Notes under the pieces: generated by a model | Told to the model about the DNA's origin: nothing | The model's database searches: none | The model's input: only the letters and a program-made list of their open reading frames with translations | Shown: positions 21,901 through 33,200 of the stretch, piece after piece | Numbering within the stretch: the stretch's first letter is position 1 | Layout: each line of letters starts with the position of its first letter | Assembly (NCBI GenBank): GCA_000727475.1 | Contig: KL647318.1 | Location: 1,137,969 to 1,201,968 of the forward strand | DNA length: 64,000 nucleotides | DNA from: Sarcocystis neurona | Taxonomy: Eukaryota > Apicomplexa > Conoidasida > Eucoccidiorida > Sarcocystidae | Reading direction: 5' to 3' | Position numbers and translations under genes: made by a program

Positions 21901-24900
21901 TACAGAATACTTCCTGCTGCTCTCCCTCTCCTGCCCTGCCCCGATCCTTGGAAACTGCGTAGAATCTAGTCGTTATTATTTATTTATTTGTGTGCGCATT
22001 CGTATATCCGTACACGAGTGACTATGCGTGCGCCTGATCTCCTGATGAGTGTGTGTATAGACAAATATACGTACGGATTTGTTACGCCTCTGCCAAGCGC
22101 TTTTTTCTTAGATGACTTATCCACTATCTTGTAGCAGGGCGTCTCCTGCTGCATCCAAGAGGCTGCCCTACCAAAACGTGTCCCCATACAGAGAAAGCGA
22201 GCGAGGCAGATTGAGCAAGATGTTCATATACATAAGTGTGTCTCCGGTTGCTGCCAACTTTTCACTTTTATTGACCTGCGGCCTCGCTCGCTTGTCCCTC
22301 ACTCCTTTCCATTTAGCGTAGTCCTGGTGTCTACACACAGACTCTTTCTCTCCCTCTCTGCGCATATATCGTAGATCCGTATAGCGATTATACTTCCCTC
22401 ACGCTATTCTCAGATTTTGACGGTACTCATTTCTCTGCAGCTACTCCAGTCCCGTGTGGTGGTGTACCTGTATATCTGTCCACGAAGTCCTAGTTGCCAT
22501 ATTCGGCTCTCCTGTTTCGCAGTGGTGCGGTTTCGACGTGCGCGTGGACCGTTTCTAAGGGCAAGACATTTAGGAAAAGTCATGATTCTACGGGAGTAGC
22601 GGTGGTGCTACTGCTTTGTTGTTGCAGGAGATGTGCAGTTCCAGATGCAGCCGGCGCAGCTGCTGCTGCAGATGCGGCAGCAGCAGACAGCAATAGGTGT
22701 TGTAGTGTTGCAAAACACAGGCCGCACGGTCTTTTTTTATCGCTTTCAACCAGTTAAGGCCATCAACTACCTTGGCGATAATGTTCTTTCCACGAATTCT
22801 ACCGGCGTCTGCTGTTGGAAAGGGGACAAGGCGGGTAAGCTGCAGAGAGAAGAGCGAGGAAGAAAGAGTATGATATAGATACACATGCACAGAGGAAAAT
22901 GTCAGAGAGGGAACGCTGACGGGGTGTGTCTGTCCACTAACGCAGAATATCTGGTTGGTTGCCAACGCAACGAAATAGATATCTGCACACATATGGGATA
23001 ACCTAGACACGTGAATATTGCCGGATATGCGGCAAGAAAGAGGAGGGAAGAGCATGATAAAACTATGGCCACGAGGCTCGCGTAGACGCTTACAAGAGAG
23101 CTCCACGGCTCGAAAGGGAGACTGGAAGCACATCCGTCAAACTTTTGCCTGCCCACACAGGGAAGTCCACCCAAAGCCTGCCATGTCATCACTGCAGAAG
23201 TCGCCGCGGAAAAGATTGTATACAAATGTGGATTACAGCAAGACGGATACGCAGACGCAAACACACAAACAATCCTGTCTTTCAAATCTGTACGAGAGAG
23301 AATTCAATGACGGGTATACCTGCTGAAATGTATGCACAGATATATCCAGACCAGCAGGGACTCACTTTTCTTCGCTTTGTCCTGCAGAGGTATCTGTACT
23401 AAAGAGGACGTGTATCTCCCAAGACAACAGGTCAAAAACATATACGAAGTGTACATGGAAGCACGTCTTATTCGTATATTGTAGCGTTACACACAATACG
23501 TTAAGTGCATGCAGATTTACTGCACTTACACATATGTATAGACATTCGCACCTGACGGATATACACAGTCACCCTCGCGACGCTATACATAGAGAAAACA
23601 TATAAATATATCTCAAACAAAACAGTTGTTTCCACCCACGAACGCATATACACATACGCATTATCATGCACATGGGTACACATACAAACGATCCACAGAT
23701 GTGTTTGCTTTCACACGCGTGGCACTAATGTCTCTCGCACACATATATGTAGACATATGCTTGTACAAAAACGCTGCGTTCTACCAGTAAAGCGTACATA
23801 TCTGTGCACACACATACACACCTTGAAACTTCAGTGAGTCCAAGCAGATGTATCATGTGGCACACGCATATACATGGGTCTATATTGTATAGACATACAT
23901 ACATACGGGTGTCTGTGTGTATGTAAGTACGGCGGAATAACCAGGAAGGTAAACGAACACATACTTAGAGAGTTCCTCAAGAGTCGCCATCGCTCGGACA
24001 ACTCTCTTCTCTTTCCACGTACACGTGATCTCACCGTGCGGACAGTCGCTTCCTGTGTCCAGCCGGTAAAATGGCTTTGCAATTGATGGCGCAAGTACCG
24101 CCAGGTGTGGGCCAATCTGAAGAGAGCACATACCTATCGATAGAGATGCACTGTAGTGGGGTGGTGTGCACCCTCCGCGGACGTCTAATTCTGACTCACC
24201 GACGGAGTGTTTTTTAGCTTGCATGTGTTCCTTTCGAAACCCACGCACACCTGGTATCCCACACTTTTTCTACGTCCGCCTCTACAGATAGATAAGTGAT
24301 GCGATAACTTACTTGCGTGAGTGTCTACAGATATACAAGTGACGCAGTCACACACCAGATGCAATAGGTAAGCTCCCCCGCACGGATAAAACTGAGCACC
24401 TTGTAAATTCCCATCGACACCTGGACACGGATAGAACAATATCTGAGTGTGCAACCTGAATTACCGGTAGTCTTTGTGGACATTAAGAAATACCGGACTG
24501 GATAGCTACAGAGAAGACGCCTGTGTACGGAACACACGGGTACAACAACAAAATGTATCTGTGTGGGTCAAACTGTGGTCTACTTGCATGAACACGCGCA
24601 AAGGCTCACACTTGAATTCAACCGGGAGACACACACAAGCTGCACGCCTTTTTCTGCAGCAACTGACGTATAGAGGTACTGCACAGACACGTCCGATGCG
24701 TGTCTGCGCATCATTCTGTGCGTATTGCCGGTAAAGGCGGGTTCGCGGTTTCCAACATGTAAAGCGTTCCACGATTTCAACCGTCCCATTTGTTCCGCTT
24801 TGTGCCAAGGCAGTCTGGACGTGTCCACTCGTGTATATCTGTAGTCCTGTTTTATCCACAGAGGGGACAACAAACCAGTGTCTGTACGCTGTTGTTCTCT

Positions 24901-25112
24901 CACGCAGCAGGAGCAACCGCCGCACCGACGACGCAGTCCTCCTTTTTTCACCGGACTACGCAAACAACAATCACCCTTTTGTAACTCCAACTGCGCCTAT
25001 TCTCGTGCTTCGTATCACCGTCGGTCTCTTCCTCTCCAGTCCCTCAAAACGGAGTCTGCAGCTCTGACTAGAGCCACACTGATAACGTATTTACGTTCGT
25101 GCGTAGACTCCT
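14216..25112 (+). CDS. MYCBPAP/FAP147-like protein, N-terminal part
   Basis: Proposed exons: 14216-15939, 16256-16511, 16815-17057, 17441-17530, 18197-18418, possibly about 18905-19062, 20429-20620, 22628-22834, 23299-23389, 23945-24065, 24660-24730, 24810-24980, 25040-25112. Phases agree across the first five, and from 20429 through 24810; the 24810 to 25040 join is inconsistent. Exon 22628-22834 reads VVLQNTGRTVFFYRFQPVKA, resembling the beta-rich ASH/MSP-like segment of MYCBPAP and other axonemal proteins; 23299-23389 reads GIPAEMYAQIYPDQQGLTFL. MYCBPAP belongs to the C2a projection of the ciliary central apparatus, which would suit the flagellated microgamete. The product name rests on remembered family layout, not on a search. 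The gene probably continues into 25371-42598. Confidence 0.4.
16256..17057 (+). CDS. Exons 2 and 3 of the MYCBPAP-like gene
   Basis: Exon 16256-16511 (phase 2 in, 0 out) reads DCSGARDGLDIDDRGDCRNT and then a Thr/Ser-rich acidic run; exon 16815-17057 (0 in, 0 out) reads NALESAGNASPAGAAAVDMN and SLRDCGESVRVLGDYPVPSS before a CAG|GTATAT donor. Acceptors are ccactacacacag and cttttgctgcgtgcgcag. A minus-strand frame of 118 codons (16520-16876) overlaps and is the main alternative reading. Confidence 0.4.
20621..22627. other. Intron-like stretch without visible genes
   Basis: Between two exons with matching phase 1. A pair of similar segments (ccgcta[c/a]agttcgactgc near 21148 and 21224, each followed by aaatcaactacact-like sequence) suggests an old duplication of about 75 bp. 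Short open frames here have no splice support. Confidence 0.4.
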
Positions 25113-25370
25113 GTACACCTGTATCTTGTGTATGCACCTAAGTATATAGAGAGAGCTTCCCTGTGTACTTGGTCGAGGCAATGGTGCATGTACGGAGACA
25201 GAGAAAGGAAGGAAGAGACACCGCGTGCTTGCGCTGTGGAAAGTGTGTTGCCGGGGTTGCAGCAGCTGGAACAGCCGCGGGAGCGCGAATGTTTTGTCGG
25301 CCATCTCACGGACATCTCTTGAGCGGAGAGAGCCGCAGCATTCATTTCTGCATGCGCGCACCTCATCCAG

Positions 25371-25751
25371 GAATCTACCACGCCGCGTGGCAGCTCGATA
25401 TCAATCCTCCCGCTCACGACAGCAGCAGACACACCAGTGCCAACGACCAGGGCAGCAGCCCCAGCAGCAGCAGGAGCACCAGTAGCAACTCCGTTAGCAG
25501 CAGCATTAGCAACGGCACATGCGTGGTTAGCAGGATCAGGATCAATAACGATAGCAACAGCGCGACGAAGTGCTACAGTTCGCATATGATCCGAACCTGC
25601 GCCATCGTCGAAGCTGCAGATGAAGATGCGCTGCTGGTACCGGTGTGCCAGTTGAACGAAGAAATGTCGCGTCTCGTGATACACCAGTATATTAAAGAAA
25701 TTATTCAAGATCTCATTGACGCTGCTCTGCCGTCATCTCTCCCTCCTCCTG
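25371..25751 (+). CDS. Exon: helical segment before the MYCBPAP C-terminal region
   Basis: The acceptor is gcgcgcacctcatccag and the donor GTGAGTGAC; both phases are 1. After a Ser-rich run it reads IRTCAIVEAADEDALLVPVC and then EEMSRLVIHQYIKEIIQDLI, followed by a Pro-rich end. In MYCBPAP a helix pair of this kind with a trailing Pro-rich stretch precedes an 'E-L/F-x-x-x-N' motif, which is what the next exon shows. A 205-codon minus-strand frame overlaps (25091-25708) but has no matching splice signals. Confidence 0.6.
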
Positions 25752-27260
25752 GTGAGTGACGCAGCAGCTCTCGCTCCCGATCTCTCTCTAAATCCCCGGC
25801 GTGTTTGTCTATGCCTCCTGCGAGGTCAAGCCTGTACCTTAGTTTGTGCATAGGTGCTCTCGCGTTGCAAAAGCGCTGCTTTACTTCTACAAATAAGTCC
25901 ATTTGTTCCGCCCGCAACATACATATTTCTCGCTCTCCCTCTTTCTCCCTTCCTCTCCCCCTCTGTCTCTCCCCCTCTCTCTCCATGCATTTACATTTGT
26001 GTGGACGTTGTCGTAGAAACAGCTTTGCCGTAGTAAGTCCTCAACGCCTTGCCGCGTCCTCCATAAATATGTGTGTGGAATAATCTGGAATGGTCTTCTA
26101 ACGTACGTTCCTTACCTATGTCTGTTTAGCCACATCAGTGCTCAGAAGCAGTACACACACATACGAGGCCCTAGTGTATATGTGTGTACGTCTCTACACA
26201 TACGTACATGCATACACACGTATATACATACATAACATACAAACACACATGCCATACATACATACGTACATACATACATACATTACCTACATACATACGT
26301 TCCATACACGTGCATACGTCCATATACACCTACACACGTAGAAATATATATATATATACATATATATATATGTATATATTTGGCTTCGTTATGCTTGCAC
26401 GCCAGGGCGTAGATACCTGCGGTAACGTGAGAACTTCCCGTGGTCTTCTCAGGCAGATGAGTTTTTCATAGGTATCAACACATCAGTTTGCACGCCTGTA
26501 GAACTGCCTATATACATGTATACATCTTCGTAGTCGAATTATGAGAGGTGTTGTTGAACCTACGTGCATAGTGTACATCATTGTGTCTACGTCTATATCG
26601 ATCTCAATATATACATACATATATGTACATACATCTTTCACTTTTATCTACCTATCTATCTATCTATCTATATATCTATATATGTACATATATATACATA
26701 TATATGTACCTCTGCTTGAATTCATACGAACCGTAGAGTGTGTATGTACACGTAGTACAGATACATAGTGTTCTACTGCACACACCAAACATAACGCAGG
26801 GAAGTGCATACATATATGTGTATATATATAGACAGAGAGAGAGAAAGAGGAAGAGATTGAGATGAATAAAAGTAGGCAAGTAGATCCCGAGTTCCTCTGT
26901 CACGTGTATCCTCCTATACATGTGTATACCCCTGATCCACTCGCAGACGTCCATCTAATATATATATATATAAGGGTGGTGTGTGTATCCTGTATGAACA
27001 TATATATATATATTCATGTGTAGATTCGTCTGTGTAAATACATAAAAGATGTCGTTGCTTATACATTGATATATTCAATGGGCACAAGTATGTATTTCTA
27101 TACATATATTCGTGTTTGTGCGTCTATGTATACTTACATATATTTCTGTGTAGGGAAACATTATATATATATTTATATATATACATACGTGTAGGTCAAA
27201 TGTATATATGCACCGGTTTTGCACATATATATATATGTCGGATGAATGGGTGCACCGGCG

Positions 27261-27299
<39 letters not shown>

Positions 27300-30200
27300 G
27301 TGTAGGTATATTGCTCACTCCCGAGATTACAAATGCTCGGCAATTTTCTTCTTGAATACGTGGGGAGACGCAGGAAAATCAGTTTTACACCGTAGAGACG
27401 CAGAAAGTCTTCGAGTTAACGTGGCTACAGAAAAATGTGTCCTACCATCAGTTTATATCATCTATGTGTGTTTCTCCAGATGTGTATGTGTGTCATAATT
27501 AGGAAGAAAGCTCAGCATATGACGGGCGCTGGAGGTGTCACTAGTAGAGATGCCAGACGAAAAGTTCTGCTCTGCAAATAAATTCTCCACATGCAAAAAG
27601 TCTCGTTGATAAAACCCGTCTGGCCGCCTACAGACATACATGTAGAAAGGCACACACGTACACATGTAGATGAGGCAAGAGGCCGCGAGGCACGTGTGCA
27701 TACATTTGTATGAGAGAAGTCTTTCCCAAAGATTATTGGTGCGTCTCGTCTTTTCGAGGAATACACACTTTTTTCGCTCTTTCCCACGAAGTTCCTTTCG
27801 TGGTGTGCGTGCCGGTGTGGTGTACATACACCGTGTGTCAAAAAGTAGTTCCTCCTCTCGGGAGAAGATTATTGAGTCCTGTCAACTGCAGCAAGGAAGA
27901 AGCTGTGTTGACAACAAAGTTGGCAGTTCTTCCTCCTCCCACCTGCTGGTGTTGCTGCTGCTAATGCTACTTCTTTTTTTTTTTCTTCTTCTTCTTCTTC
28001 GCCGCCGCTGCTGCTGCTTCTTCACGAAAGTCCGGGTGTGTCTGCCTCCTGCTGCTACTCTCGTGCTGCTGGTGCGGTCTAACATTTCTCCGCTTTGCTG
28101 CCGGGTCCTCAGCCTCCTTCTGCTTCTCTGTTGTGTCTCTCTCCAGCCGTTTCCCGTCTTGCTGTTGCTGCTGCTACTGCGGGTTCACAAGTCTGCTGCT
28201 GTGGTGCCTTCCTGCCGTGCAGATATCACACGCCCAACCACGCGCTGCTTGCTCTTCGAGAAACTGAACGAGACGCTCGCTGTTGCAGGTGCACCGTTCG
28301 TGGTCAACGACTTTCTGCTCTTGCAGCAGAAGATTTCGCTGTTGCAGCAGCAACACCAATGCGACTTCCGCCCAGAAGAAGCGCAACACGGCAGCAGCAG
28401 CGCTGTTGCTTCTGCTTCCATTGCCGCTGCTGCTGCTTCAGTCGCAACAGCTGCTGCTGTTGCTTCCCATACACCCCTCTCTCCCGCTGCTGTTCCTGTT
28501 GCTGCTGCTCCTCATGTATCACTGGCTCCTGCTGCTGTTGCTGCTGTTGCTGCTGCTTCTGATGCATCAGTGGCTGCTGCTGCTGCTGCCGTTGCTGCTG
28601 CTCCTGTTCCTGATGCACCACTGGCTGTTCCTGCTGCTGCTGGTCTTGCTGTTCCTCCTGCGTCGCGTGAGGCAGCTGCTGCCGTTGGGGCGCGCGTTTC
28701 TCCTAGTGGTAGGGGTTTTCCTGCTGATCTCTCTGCGTTTGCAGCTGCTTCGACTGCTGGTGCTTCTTCTTCTGCTGCTCCCCCTGCTGCTCCTGCCGCC
28801 GCTGCTGCTTCTGTAGAAGAAGTGACGGACCTGCTGCAGCTCCGCTGCTGTTTCGAGCGGCTGTTGCTGCTGCCTGTCGCCCTCCCTGTCAAGCGGGAGC
28901 TGTCTTTTCAGCTGCAGGCGCTCCAGAACACCGCGCAGCAGGCCAAGCAACATGCCGCCACGGCCGCTGTTATACTGCACGTGCTTCGCACTGCTGCCGC
29001 CTCCTGCTGCGAGGCCGTAGCCGAAGCTCGAGCCCGCGGAGGGGAGTCTCCGCTCATGCTACAGTGGCTTCCTCGAGGTAAAAAAGGAAGCTCGCGTCTG
29101 CTGCCAGACACTTTCCTTCCTCTTCTTCTTCTCTCTCTTTTTCTTCCTTAGCTTCATCCTTCGCTTCCTCTCGTGTCTCTTGTTCTGTTGGCTGGTTCAC
29201 AGGCTTTCTTTTTTCTTCGTGTAGAAGAAGCGTTTCTGCTGTCTATTCTCCTTTCCTGTAGGTCGCACCGTCTCTGTGATGGCGGTTCTTCCCGTTACCT
29301 CTCTTCCGCGGTTCTCTGCTTTTCCATCCTATTCTTCCTGCCCACAAGCGGCAGCAGCAGCAGCATCAGCGCGCTTCGTACTGCAGGAAAAAGTTGAACG
29401 TCGTTTCCTCGTTTTTGCTGCTCATTCGTACGCGGTAGACTCATCGCAGCTCGCCAACATGCAAAGCAGCACGGCCGCGGCGCACAACTTCGGCTGTTGC
29501 TCCTTCGAAACATTCTGCTGTTCCGCTCGGTCCTGCTGCTGCTTTCGTTGCTTCCCTCAATCCTGCTGCTGCTGATTCGCTCAGTCCTGCGGCTGGCGCT
29601 CCGCTCCGTCCTGCTGCTGCTGGTCCGCTCAGTCCTGCTGCTGCTGATCCGCTCAGTCCTGCTGCTGGCGCTCCGCTCAGCACTGCTGCTGCTGCTTCGC
29701 TCAGTCCAGCTGCTGCTGCTCCGCGCAGTCCTGCTGCTGCTGCTCCTCCTCCCCATGCATCCACTCTCCTCTTGCAGGGCTGTTTCTGCTCTTCTCTGTC
29801 GATATTGCTGCTGCTTTTATCGTCTCGAAGCGCTGCTGCTGGTGCTCCTACGGGTGCAGCTGCTGCTGTTGCTCCTCCCTAGGAGATGCCTGCTGCTCTT
29901 CCCGTTACTCTCAGCGGCGTCCCTATGCCGGGAAGATGCTGCTTCTCCCCTTGAATGCCGCTGCTGCTCTGCTCTGTGAGCAGCTGTTGCTCTCCTCTCT
30001 CTGCTGCTGCTTTCTGCTCCCCTTCCAACGCTGCTGCTGCTCTTCTCTCACTCCTGCTGCGTTTAAGCTACAACTGCTGCAGCTGCCGCACACAGCGCGG
30101 CGTGCGAGTCGTGCCTGAACATATGTATACATGTATATATATGTACATATATGTATGTATATTTATAAGTACATGTACGTCCACAAAACCTAGAGAAGAA

Positions 30201-33200
30201 TCTTCCGGAGGATATAGCTATATGGACGGTGATAGTCTCTAAGCAACACCAGCACCTCCACACCTATGTATATGCGTGTTGAGACGTTGCGCGTGCATGT
30301 ATATTTATCTGACCTACATATATATATATATATAAATGAGCGTGATGGAGGGGGGTCGTCTCGTCGAAGCGGATATTTACTTGTGTTACACCAACAGCAG
30401 CAGTACTTTCTTATCCATTTTCTGCATGGGAGGAAGCCACAAAAGTGAGAGAAAACTGTCCCCTCCCGCTGCTTGTTGACCCTGACTACACAGTAGCACA
30501 TATATATATATATGTAATCACACACATCTATATATATGTAGATGTACGTGAGTGTCACCTTGCTGTGTCGCATTAGTGAAGAGAACGTCCGTGTTTTTGC
30601 TGGCGTGTCTAGTGTGTCATACATATGTGATATTGGTGTAGATAGATCCATCCCTCAGCTGTGCTGGTCTCTCCTCCGTCTCTCCCCCGGTGCTTCTCTC
30701 TGATCTGCTCTCCTCCCCTCTTTTCCCTGTGTGTATGTCCGTGTACGTCTCTGTGCAGGTTATCTTCATCCTTCCCTTTTACGAGTCTCTGTCTGTTTCT
30801 GGCGTTATCGTCCTCGATATCTCTGTATATCCATCCGTCTGTATATATCTCTGTCACATTCCCTTCTCTCGTTCTCCGCGTCTGTGTCACACCCTCTCTG
30901 TTCTACTTCTTTAATGCTCTCCCTATATCCCTCTTTCTCTTTCAATGGAAGTAGTCTTCTTGGAGCTTTCTGCCCGCCTCGCTGTTTTTTGGCGTTGAGG
31001 ACTCCACTTCGTGGTTCAAGAACTGTGTGCGCAGCAGCAGAAGGTGCTAGCTACGCGCAGACTGTATTGACCGGTCGGGCTGCTGTCGGGCTTCCCCGAC
31101 CGCAGAAGGAGAGTCTTCGTCCTGCTGCTGCTGCTTTTGCTGCTGCAGACCTGCAGGAAGCTGCTGCGGCTGCTGCTGCTGCAACAGATTCGGAAGAAGT
31201 GCCAGCTGGGGTAGTTCAGGCAGCGGCGGGTGCAGCGGCAAGTGCTGCAGCGCCAGAGGCGTCATGGAGAGGCCGCGGCCGGGGAGTGGTGCCGCTGCTG
31301 CAGGCGCAGCTGCTTGAGCGCCAGGCTCATCCCCTCCCGCAGCAGCAGAGCAGCAGCAGGAGCAGCACCCCCCACAGCAGCGCCAGGAAAGACCTGCAGC
31401 ACGGCGGAAAACTCGCCAGTCTTTCGTCCGGCCACCAGCAGCAGCAACAACGACCGCCTTGGCTGCTACATGCTGAAGAACTGCTCCAGAGGGCCTTGCT
31501 GCAGCTTTTCGAAACGTTTGAGGCAGACGCTGCTGCTGCCAAGGCCGAGCTGCTGCTAACGCTGCAAGACCATTCCCCGCTTGAGAAGTACAACAGCAAA
31601 AATGACCCCAGCAGTGGCGGAGGAGGCAACAGCGGTGAAGAAAGCAGCAGCAGCAGCGGCGGAGGAAGTGGCAGCAGCTGGTGCTGCGCCAGCAACGACA
31701 ACAGCGGCGACAAAGCGAAGAAGAACCGACGGACAGAGCTGAACGAGACGTGGTGGCTGCAGTGCTTGAGCAGAGATACGCAGGCGAAGAAGACGCCGTG
31801 GGAAAAATTAAATGAGAAACGCAGGACGCAGCTGCTGCAGCAGTGCTGCAAAGCAGACGTGGAAACGATAGAACCAGGTACGACATCGCTACGACAGCGA
31901 CAGCAGCAACAGCAGTAACTGCAACAACAGCAGTAACTGCAGCAACAGCAGCAACAGCAGCAACACCAGCAACCGCACTCGCAGAAGGAGCAGCGTTGAC
32001 AGAAGTTTGAGTTTATGCAGTCGCACTGCAGGAAGAGAAGTACAGCAGGAGAAAGACTGAGGAGAAGCGGAAGAAAAGAAGCGGCAGGGAAAACAGAGCG
32101 GCGAGTGAGGGAAGGACAGACGCGTGGGACAGACAGAAGAGAAGAAAAAGGGGAGAGGAAAAGAAGAGGACGCAGGCTAGGGGAGAGAAGAAAAGAAGCA
32201 CGCAACAGAAGAGCGAGTTTGACAGACGTCACACACACACACACACACATGGCAGAGCAGACGGGGAAAAGGCAGAAGGACGGGAGAAAAGCGGAGAAGA
32301 AAAGGAGAAGAAAAAGACAGCTGCGAAAGTACAGCAGAAACCCGCTTGAGGAGAAGACAGCAAGAATGAGACGAGACAGAAAGAAGCAGAGAAAAGCCCA
32401 AGAAAAAGCGGAAGAGAAGACGAAGAGAAACTGCCGCTCACCGAGGCGGGGGAGGAGAAGCAGCAAAATCGGGAGACGCACAGCAGCAGACAACGCGAAA
32501 AGGGAACACACTCGTCTTTCGCTGGGCAACCCGTAACGCGCCACCGAAGATGCAGCTGCTTCTCTCTCTTTCGAGAGAAAATGGGAGACACACATACACA
32601 GAGACCGCAGAAACAAACTCCAGCAAACACAGAGGGGGATTCGTTACCTTCATCTGCATCTCTTTCCATCCATATACATACATATATATATGTGTATATG
32701 CGTACAGATGTGTATATGTGTGTGTGTATGTGTCTCTCGGCGTATATCTATATATGTGTGTATATATGTGTATGTCTTTATGTATGGATATGTGTATATA
32801 TACATACACGTATGTACATACATAAATGTGTATATATATATGTGTGTGCGCATGTGTCTATATGTGTACACATGTGTATATATGTCTATACATATATATG
32901 AGAATATATATATATATATGTATATTTGTATCTATGAATATGAATGTACCTATGTGTGTATATATATATGTATGAATATGTACACATATGTATATGTATG
33001 TATATATGTGTGTGTAGATATGTGTATTATATGTATACATATATGTATGGATATGTATGTATATTTTGTATATGTGTGTATTGATATGTATGTATGTATG
33101 TGTTTGTAGATACATCTGTTTGACTTGGGTAGTCGCCATACATTTGTGTGTGATGCGTGAATATGGATGTTCACGCTTGAAGAGGATAGGGGAGGGCCCG

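Noticed and set aside
29576..30118. 160-codon Leu-rich plus-strand frame (29497-29979) as a membrane protein
   Set aside because: The Leu runs come from CTG repeats with RS at fixed spacing; no mixed sequence and no boundaries.
32690..33109. Long Tyr/Ile/Cys open frames (also at 41422-41853, 55657-56301, 59740-60735)
   Set aside because: They are direct translations of TATA/TATG/TATC microsatellites, with no splice signals or mixed composition.
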